DNA of 20,230 bases from a virus, in IMG/VR virus record IMGVR_UViG_3300026076_000224, positions 1-20,230 of that record; one strand, given 5' to 3'. Under the pieces are notes generated by a model. That model saw only the letters and a program-made list of their open reading frames with translations. It was not told the origin of the DNA and did not search any database. Of this stretch, positions 13,433 to 20,230 are shown in pieces (the first letter of the stretch is position 1; each line of letters starts with the position of its first letter). A program made the position numbers and the translations under genes.

Positions 13433-16084
13433 ATGGCAACACAAATAGCAGGGCGTGGAGGTTCTTTAAAAAAAGCTGAAATAGCAGGGAATAGATATCA
13501 AGGCTCAGTAGGTTCATCAGGATTTGAACCCGTCAAGGCAGTTAGTGAAGAGAAAGCAGCCAAGCAAAAAACACAAGCTGTAGAAAGTGAGAACAATATA
13601 AAAAGAAGAGCCTTAGAAAGACAACAACAGGCAGATACTTTAAATCTAAATGCTAAACAGAAAGCGATATCAAGTAAGCAAACACTTGATCAAAAAGTTG
13701 AACTTGGAGAATTAAAGCAAGATCAACTCTATGAAAAGAGCGTATTTGATCTTAAGAAAAGCTGGGTAACTCTCCAAGATAATCTAAAACTTTCAGAGCT
13801 AAAAGCTCAACATACGGTAGAGAGTACAAACCTAAAAACGATCAATAGCATCATTCAACTCTCAACATCATTTGCCAAGAGCTACCTAAGTTACTCTGAG
13901 CAAATGGGAGAGGTAAGAGAACAAGAGGCAGCTGTTAAATTATTTTTTGATGGTGGATCAGCCAGTGTATTTAAAGAAGCTGCAAACGTAGAAGATTCAA
14001 ATACAACTAAAGAAGCCATAACAGCTGAGGCAAATATAGAAGCGGCTGATGGTGATATATCAGTTCAAAATTCATTAAATAATGAAAACTCTCAGACTCG
14101 AACAGAGAGGATTTTTAAGAAGAAATCTGCTTTTGAGTTTGCTAGGGATTTTCCAGCTCTTTATAAAGATGAGTGGCAGAATAGTGATTTAAAAATTGAG
14201 TTAGAAGATGGGAGAGTTATTTCTCCACAAGATGCTCAAACAGCTGAGGAAGTTAACGCTGTTGGATTAGCTATAGCTTCTGAACTTGCTACTAGGTTTG
14301 GATTAAAAGATCTTGATGCTGAGGTTGTCTATCGAGTTGTCTTACCAAAAGTTAATGAAGCTAGATCACAAGTAGATACCGCTATTACTGCTGACGTTAT
14401 AAAAGCTAATGTTGATAATGCTGTTTCGGTAGAAGTTGATAATGCTGTCCAAAAAATAGCATCAGGCGAATACGATATGCAAGAGGTATTCGATGAACTA
14501 TATAAAGGCATTTTTATCTCTACAAAGCATAGAGGTAATAAAGGGGCAATTACTAATGAAGTAGTTACTGAATTAGTTAAAGCTTTAGAAGCAACTCAAG
14601 ATTTAGACGGCTTGCAAAAGTTAGCAGAAGTTGTAAAAGTCCCAGGTAATAAAGGTACAGCTTTAGGAAAAATAGGAGAAACTTCTAAAGCTATTAATGA
14701 TGCAATCGCAAGAGTTCGATCTTACGATCATGATCAAATGCAGCTAGAAATAAAACAAAGAGCTGTAGAAATAGAGAGTGCAAAAACAACACATAAAGAA
14801 GAGTTATTAGACGCTGGTAATGATATAGAAAAAATAATTGCAGCTAATTCAAAATATGAAGATAGGCTGACCAAAATCGGAGGTGCAAAAGCACTAGAGT
14901 TATATCAAACTCATGCAAATAAAGATGATAGACATAATCCATTCTTGGTTGGATATTATCAAAAACTAACTAACGATGGTAAGCGTATTTCTGAGAAAGA
15001 ACTAGACGCTAATGTAGCCAATGGGGCTATGACTGAGGAAGATAAAACCAAGGTCATGAATAACGCTGGTTTAACAAAAGAAGGAGCTGATCTTGCAGTA
15101 AAACCTTATCAATCTTCATGGGGAGATACATTAGAAGCTCGTATCATTCAAGGGGCTGCAATAACAGGTATAAATCCAACAGTTGCTGGGAAGTTAGTAA
15201 ATATAGTCAAGGAAGATATGCTAGGTGAAGTTAATCGCCAAATGGCTGATTATCTTGAAGAGAATCCTGATGCAACTAGAGGAGATATAAACAACGAGGC
15301 TATTAGTGTCATTGAGACAATAGTTAAAAATAAGATTGATAAAAAACAAGTTTATACATCAACTGGAGTATTTAATTCAAAAAATTATGAGTTCTTCTCT
15401 GGATCTAGAAGAAGAGAAGCTATGGAAGTTAAGACTAAAGTAGTTAGAAAGGCAGATGGAAGTGTTGACTACTCAGAATATAGATTAGACCTTACAGATC
15501 ATTCAGGTGAAGAAATACTTTCCTATGGAGAATTTGGAGCTGACCCTACAAGAGATAAAATCTTTTCAATAGAAGAAGTTACAAATGCTATAGAGATAGC
15601 TAGGAATAATGATTGGGAAAATGCAGATCAAAGATTTATTCAAATAGCTGAGTATTTTGATATGACTCCTAATCAATTACTAAAGGCAGTTGCTGGTCAA
15701 AGAGGTATAGATTTAGAGAAATATTTAAAGGTTGATAGTAAGTCAGAGGAAGCAGCAAAACCTTTAACTATGGATACTGGAGTTAGTGCAATTAAATCAT
15801 TTGGATTTTCTGAGAAAGGAGCTAAAGGTTTATCAGTTGTCTTACAAACTCAAGGTAAATGGACTGAGCTAAACAAAGGAAATTTAGGAGAAATTATTTT
15901 AGAAATGCAAGATAACTATCCTGAAGCTTACAGAATATTTACTTCTCCAACATCAACACAACGTCAAATACAACGAGCGGCTATTGAATGGGGAGGTTAT
16001 GAGATAGGAATTAAAGCAATGTCATACGACTTTGATAAATATAACGATCTACTTAAACAATTAAACAATGAACCCAGAAGATAA
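13433..16084 (+). CDS. Internal core/ejection protein, T7 gp15-like
   Basis: At 883 residues it is longer than T7 gp15 (about 747). It is hydrophilic and mostly helical. Residues 35-115 are rich in Lys, Gln, Glu and Leu and look like coiled coil (RRALERQQQADTLNLNAKQ within it). Residues 140-170 contain a conserved-looking SFAKSYLSYSEQMGE helix, and KKSAFEFARDFPALYKDEW lies near residue 228. No enzymatic motif, membrane segment or signal peptide is seen. Identity rests mainly on its position between gp14-like and gp16-like genes, its size, and its helical nature. In T7 gp15 and gp16 form the periplasmic tube that carries DNA to the cytoplasm. It starts 2 bases after gp14 (CATAACAATGG) and overlaps the next gene by 17 bases. 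Confidence 0.8.
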   Translation: MATQIAGRGGSLKKAEIAGNRYQGSVGSSGFEPVKAVSEEKAAKQKTQAVESENNIKRRALERQQQADTLNLNAKQKAISSKQTLDQKVELGELKQDQLYEKSVFDLKKSWVTLQDNLKLSELKAQHTVESTNLKTINSIIQLSTSFAKSYLSYSEQMGEVREQEAAVKLFFDGGSASVFKEAANVEDSNTTKEAITAEANIEAADGDISVQNSLNNENSQTRTERIFKKKSAFEFARDFPALYKDEWQNSDLKIELEDGRVISPQDAQTAEEVNAVGLAIASELATRFGLKDLDAEVVYRVVLPKVNEARSQVDTAITADVIKANVDNAVSVEVDNAVQKIASGEYDMQEVFDELYKGIFISTKHRGNKGAITNEVVTELVKALEATQDLDGLQKLAEVVKVPGNKGTALGKIGETSKAINDAIARVRSYDHDQMQLEIKQRAVEIESAKTTHKEELLDAGNDIEKIIAANSKYEDRLTKIGGAKALELYQTHANKDDRHNPFLVGYYQKLTNDGKRISEKELDANVANGAMTEEDKTKVMNNAGLTKEGADLAVKPYQSSWGDTLEARIIQGAAITGINPTVAGKLVNIVKEDMLGEVNRQMADYLEENPDATRGDINNEAISVIETIVKNKIDKKQVYTSTGVFNSKNYEFFSGSRRREAMEVKTKVVRKADGSVDYSEYRLDLTDHSGEEILSYGEFGADPTRDKIFSIEEVTNAIEIARNNDWENADQRFIQIAEYFDMTPNQLLKAVAGQRGIDLEKYLKVDSKSEEAAKPLTMDTGVSAIKSFGFSEKGAKGLSVVLQTQGKWTELNKGNLGEIILEMQDNYPEAYRIFTSPTSTQRQIQRAAIEWGGYEIGIKAMSYDFDKYNDLLKQLNNEPRR

Positions 16085-19000
16085 AGATGATGATCTTCTC
16101 GAACAACTCAGAAATGAATCTAATGAATCTTCTGATAGAGAAGTAGTTGAAGAAATTCAACCTCAAACCCCTCAGTCAACAAGTACACAAACCCCTACAC
16201 GAGACCAGACAGCAGAGTCTTTATCTGGTGTTGAACTCCCTCCAAACCTTTTAGAAAATGCACAAGTAGGTCTAAGAGATTTCATTGATAATACCTTTCA
16301 AGGTGATCAAAGATCTAAGGATGAGATCAAAACAGATAGACGTAATATTGCTAAACAGGGAGTAAAAAAGAGTGAAGAATTTCAAAAGAGTATTGATGAA
16401 GCAACACTAGATACAGCTCCATTAACAACAATAGCCAGAGAGGCCGTAAGAGCGCCTCTTGGAGGTATTACAGGAGCGGTAGAAGGTTTAGTTAATACAG
16501 CTGATTTAATAGGCGATACAGCGCTTACTGTCTTCACAGATGAGTCTGAAAAGAATAATGTTTTAGGTGATAAATATGAAGCATTAAACTTTGACTTAGG
16601 TGTTGCAGAAAACAAAACAGCTGTAGGTAGTTTTGTAAGAGAAGCTATCTCTATTTATATCTTAATGAGAAGAGCTTCCGTAGTCCCTGGACTCGGTGGA
16701 GCTGAGAAAACTAGCGCAGCTGGACGGCTAGCTGTAGAAACTGCTAGAGGTGCAATAGCTGATTTTATTACTGATGGTGGTACAGGTAATTTATCTAACT
16801 TATTAGAAGAAATTAACCCTAACCTAAGTAATACCTTTTGGACTGCTTTAGCTCATGATGAAGATGATAACCCCTGGGAAAGAAAACTAAAAAATACTAT
16901 TGAAGGGGGATTCTTTGGTTTAGGAGTTGATGGTGTATCTGAGTTCTTAGGTGCTACTAGAGCCGCTAAGAGAGTATTAAATAAGAAAGGATATGATGTC
17001 TTCTTTAGTACTGATCCATTAAACATCAAGAAAGCTGATATGGACGATGCGATAGACGCAGCGTTACAACATATCAGAGATAATTCAACTTGGTATCCTA
17101 CAAAAGATGCAAGATTAATTAGTCAAGTTAATCTCTTAAAAGATGGAGAAACTTTAGATAATCTTAACCGAGGTTTTAAAGCTAATCTTCAAACAGAAAT
17201 CAGACAAGCTGTACCAGCTACCGATAATATCCCACGAGAAGTAAATGATCTTTTTGATCCAGCATTAAGAGCAATAGATAAAGCTGAAAAGTTACAAAAA
17301 CAAATTAGTGTAGATGCACAAATTAATGAATGGGGTGAGGCTCTTAAATCTACATATACACCTAATGGCGCTCAAATAGATTGGAACTTTACCGACGTAA
17401 CTAAGAACGCTACTCCAGGTGCTAAAACATTGGAGGTAATGTTTGATATTAATAAAGAACAAACTAATCTTAGAAATATTAGAAAGACGTTTAAGTTCTT
17501 TGTTAATAGTGTTAAATATGATGGGAAATTTCAAAAGGCTTTAGAAAAAGTAGACATAATGGGTCGTTATGCAAAAGGAAATATAACGAATGATGTTTGG
17601 CAAAAGCTAGACATGGAAGAAAGGATGGTATTAATTGAAGATGCTATTGATTATGGAAATCAATATAGATCTATATATCCTACTGATTTTCAAGATGCCT
17701 ATAAAAAAATAGAGAATCTTTTAAATGAATATGATGCTGCAATCGGGAATAATCTAGGTGGACATATTTTCAAAGTATTTCCTCAATTCAATGAAATAAT
17801 AAAAGATTTAGAACCAGGAACAATCTTAAAAAATACTCCAGATAGAGATGGAGGTTTTGGGAGACTTTCAGGAAAACAATCAAGAATATCTTTATCTGAA
17901 GCTGGTAGAGGAAATGTAAGAAAAACTATTTATAAAAGAGCTGGTTTTGGGCCTCAGCAAAATGATCAATATATGTATGCGGTTGTTAAGCGTGATAAAT
18001 CAGGAAAGAATATTCTTCGACCTATAGATGACACGTTTACTAGAGAAGCTGGTCTACCTGGAAGAGGTAAACTAGACAAGATTCTTGAGCAAGCTTCAAT
18101 AGATGAAAGAGTAGATTTAGATCCTAAGAAGTATTATCTAAGCGCTAATTCAGCAGCAATAGAACTAGAGCTAATTACAAATGGATATAACAGAAGAGAA
18201 AGCGCTCAACACTATATAGACTTTTTCAATAAGCTAACACCTAGTGAGATATCTAATTGGTTAGAAAGTACAACCAAAAGTAATCAAAGCAGTATAAGAC
18301 CTTACCTACCTACCCAATATCAATTAATTAAATGGGGAAATATCAAACTTATCTCTGAAGTAGGTGATGCAAGAATTGAATGGTTAATGTATCCAGATGA
18401 TGAGGACTTATTAACGACAATAGGTAACACTGAACTTAGTAGTCTAGGACCAAAAGTTTATCAGGTTGTTTGGAAGCCAACTCAACCTGGCATGAAGTTA
18501 AACCTCTCAGGTACGAGAGTAATAACTAAATTCAATGAGTTAGCTGCTGATAGTTTTGAGCCTGGAACAATCTTAAGTAATAGTCCAGCTTCTGATGGAT
18601 TAAGCGAAGCCTCTATGGCACAAAGAAGAGCTAATAATAAAGCCCAGATAGAGTCTGATAAAAAATGGATAGAGGATAATAAAGAAGGTTGGCTTGATGA
18701 AGCAGAAAGAGGGGCTTTTGGTGATGTATTAGAAGGTTGGCCTATAAAGTGGCAAATATTAGATGAATTTGGGGATACCGCTAAAACTGTAGAGGTTACT
18801 AGTTGGGAAGATCTCTGGAATAAGATGCCAGATATCCAAAGAAAGAAAGACTTAGAAGAATTAGCAAGACAAGATCTAATAAATCCTCGACCTCAAGATG
18901 TTGAGAAAGGAGGTGGAGTAAGAGCAAGGATTTATGAAAGAGCTGGATTCACTAAAATGGACAGTTTCTTTGGAATGCAATTTGCAATGGTGAAATCAGT

Positions 19001-20230
19001 TCCTGATAGTAGAGGGCGTATCTTTGAACCATTAGAAATTGAGTTTGATGAGTATGGAGAAGTTAAAGAATTTGGAGAAAGCCTTGTTGATCAATACAAG
19101 AGAAACACAACTCCCCCTGAGCAACTATATGAACCTCATGAAAGAGCTGGAAGAACCAAAGATGGTAATCCTCAAGAGGCTGCTAAATCTCAAGCACAAA
19201 TAGAAGACTTCGATAATGTTTCTCAAGTCGCATCTACTCCTTTATTATCCGACGCTGCTTACGCTTCTATTACTACTAGGGCGCTACAAAATGCAACCAA
19301 AGCTCAAGTAGATGAATTAAAAGAGATCATTGGAGAAGTTGGATCTCAAATAGATGTAGAAGAATTATCTAGAAGTTTAGGTCAGTCAGATTTAGAAACA
19401 GTAAGTAAAGCTTTAGTTGGTATTCGTAAGTTCTTAGGAGCTAGCAACGAGACCCCTGAGAATGCTTTAAAACTATATGAAAATGAACTTACCTTTACTA
19501 CTAACGTCAAGGGAGAAGAGTTTAAGGTTCTAAGTAGAGAGGGTGTAGTAGCTACCAAGACATTAATTACTGATACAGCTCTACAGATTCAAAACCTAGC
19601 TGAGGTATCTGAAGATTTAATCCTTCATAGATTAGATACAGCTAGACAATCAGAACATCTAGTAACTCGTCTTCAAGGTTTATTACGTCTTCATAAAGTA
19701 TCAGCTGTTCACTATGGATCTGGTCTTAGAAGTTTCCAAGTTGGACCTTTAAAAGGTTTTGCTGAGGATCTATCTAAGAATCTTGCTGGAATAGATAACT
19801 CTTTAAATAAGATGAAAGAGTTACTTAGGAAAGGTGATGCTCAAGCAATAGCTGACTATAAGGATATGGTTAGAGGTTTAGTTCTAGCCGATGGAGATCC
19901 ATTAAAGCAGTTAAGTTTCAACGCTTTAGCTCAACAAGTGGGATGGCGAGAAGCATTGAAGAGTATGTATAACTCAATGCTTAGTGGTCCTGTTACTCAA
20001 GCAAGGAACATTATTGGTTCAGCAATGACATCAACCCTAAGACCTTTAGCTATGGCTACTGGCTATACCTTGCAGGGTAATAAAGAGATGGCAAGAATCT
20101 CTATGGGAGCATTTCATTCATATCAAGAAAGTATGAGTGAAGCTTTTATGATCTTTAAGAAGAGCTGGAATGAGAAGAAACCTATTAATGAAGGTGAGAA
20201 GTTTGCAGCTCGTACAGCTGAAACTAAAAA
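16068..20230 (+). CDS. Giant internal virion protein, T7 gp16-like, 3' end missing
   Basis: The frame is open from ATG 16068 to the right edge: 1387 codons, already longer than T7 gp16 (about 1318 residues). I read every codon and found no stop. Residues 1-60 are acidic and Ser/Thr/Gln-rich. Residues 115-150 hold an Ala/Gly-rich helix (REAVRAPLGGITGAVEGLVN), and FWTALAHDEDDNPWERKLKN near 261 looks like a family signature seen in other marine podophages. The stretch LSGPVTQARNIIGSAM near residue 1305 resembles a membrane-active helix. The N-terminal lytic transglycosylase of T7 gp16 is not recognisable. Two pairs of similar segments occur: EPGTIL-x-N-x-P at 582 and 831, and a V-R-x-x-IY-x-RAGF motif at 617 and 951, suggesting an internal duplication. 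The role, by position, is DNA ejection into the host. Confidence 0.82.
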   Translation, partial: MNPEDKDDDLLEQLRNESNESSDREVVEEIQPQTPQSTSTQTPTRDQTAESLSGVELPPNLLENAQVGLRDFIDNTFQGDQRSKDEIKTDRRNIAKQGVKKSEEFQKSIDEATLDTAPLTTIAREAVRAPLGGITGAVEGLVNTADLIGDTALTVFTDESEKNNVLGDKYEALNFDLGVAENKTAVGSFVREAISIYILMRRASVVPGLGGAEKTSAAGRLAVETARGAIADFITDGGTGNLSNLLEEINPNLSNTFWTALAHDEDDNPWERKLKNTIEGGFFGLGVDGVSEFLGATRAAKRVLNKKGYDVFFSTDPLNIKKADMDDAIDAALQHIRDNSTWYPTKDARLISQVNLLKDGETLDNLNRGFKANLQTEIRQAVPATDNIPREVNDLFDPALRAIDKAEKLQKQISVDAQINEWGEALKSTYTPNGAQIDWNFTDVTKNATPGAKTLEVMFDINKEQTNLRNIRKTFKFFVNSVKYDGKFQKALEKVDIMGRYAKGNITNDVWQKLDMEERMVLIEDAIDYGNQYRSIYPTDFQDAYKKIENLLNEYDAAIGNNLGGHIFKVFPQFNEIIKDLEPGTILKNTPDRDGGFGRLSGKQSRISLSEAGRGNVRKTIYKRAGFGPQQNDQYMYAVVKRDKSGKNILRPIDDTFTREAGLPGRGKLDKILEQASIDERVDLDPKKYYLSANSAAIELELITNGYNRRESAQHYIDFFNKLTPSEISNWLESTTKSNQSSIRPYLPTQYQLIKWGNIKLISEVGDARIEWLMYPDDEDLLTTIGNTELSSLGPKVYQVVWKPTQPGMKLNLSGTRVITKFNELAADSFEPGTILSNSPASDGLSEASMAQRRANNKAQIESDKKWIEDNKEGWLDEAERGAFGDVLEGWPIKWQILDEFGDTAKTVEVTSWEDLWNKMPDIQRKKDLEELARQDLINPRPQDVEKGGGVRARIYERAGFTKMDSFFGMQFAMVKSVPDSRGRIFEPLEIEFDEYGEVKEFGESLVDQYKRNTTPPEQLYEPHERAGRTKDGNPQEAAKSQAQIEDFDNVSQVASTPLLSDAAYASITTRALQNATKAQVDELKEIIGEVGSQIDVEELSRSLGQSDLETVSKALVGIRKFLGASNETPENALKLYENELTFTTNVKGEEFKVLSREGVVATKTLITDTALQIQNLAEVSEDLILHRLDTARQSEHLVTRLQGLLRLHKVSAVHYGSGLRSFQVGPLKGFAEDLSKNLAGIDNSLNKMKELLRKGDAQAIADYKDMVRGLVLADGDPLKQLSFNALAQQVGWREALKSMYNSMLSGPVTQARNIIGSAMTSTLRPLAMATGYTLQGNKEMARISMGAFHSYQESMSEAFMIFKKSWNEKKPINEGEKFAARTAETK

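Noticed and set aside
17811-18953. Calling the repeated gp16 segments ADP-ribosyltransferase or acetyltransferase domains
   Set aside because: Only short motifs match; catalytic triads or a full acetyl-CoA loop cannot be traced, so the repeat is reported without a function.

Overview
The window is the late, structural half of a T7-like (autographivirus-type) podovirus that infects marine picocyanobacteria (Prochlorococcus or Synechococcus). All genes are on the + strand and very tightly packed. Three things support this call. The gene order matches T7 genes 8-9-10-11-12-13-14-15-16. A high-light-inducible gene (hli) and a photosystem II D1 gene (psbA) sit between the scaffold and capsid genes. 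A small two-subunit ribonucleotide reductase lies just upstream of the virion genes. The DNA is AT-rich except for psbA and the 150 bases after it, which use more C-ending codons.

Layout: (1) 1-2253, nucleotide metabolism: the 3' end of the reductase alpha subunit (cut by the left edge), its short beta subunit, and a 61-residue protein of unknown function. (2) 2258-5425, head assembly: a proline-rich T7 gp6.7/gp7.3-like virion protein, the portal, an 83-residue basic protein whose start lies inside the portal gene, the scaffold, and a 44-residue basic protein. (3) 5426-7007, the photosynthesis insert: a terminator-like hairpin, hli, psbA with no bases between them, then a 302-base gap holding an 18-codon micro-ORF with a good Shine-Dalgarno sequence, several hairpins, and the AT-rich leader of the capsid gene. 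(4) 7008-8041, the major capsid protein followed by a strong GC hairpin where T7 has its Tphi terminator. (5) 8060-20230, the tail tube proteins A (gp11) and B (gp12, much enlarged), then the ejection proteins gp13, gp14, gp15 and a gp16-like giant whose frame is open to the right edge.

How the genes work together: the reductase makes dNTPs from recycled host nucleotides. Hli and D1 keep host photosystem II running so that energy lasts through infection. The remaining genes build the capsid, the connector and nozzle, and the internal core that is ejected to carry DNA across the envelope.

No RNA genes, insertion sequences, CRISPR arrays, integration sites or terminal repeats were seen. The points most worth a second look are: the beta subunit, which has Phe where the radical Tyr is expected; the structured psbA-to-capsid gap with its micro-ORF; the duplicated modules inside the gp16-like protein; the enlarged gp12; and the near absence of Shine-Dalgarno sites, with a recurring ACA(A)ATG start context instead.
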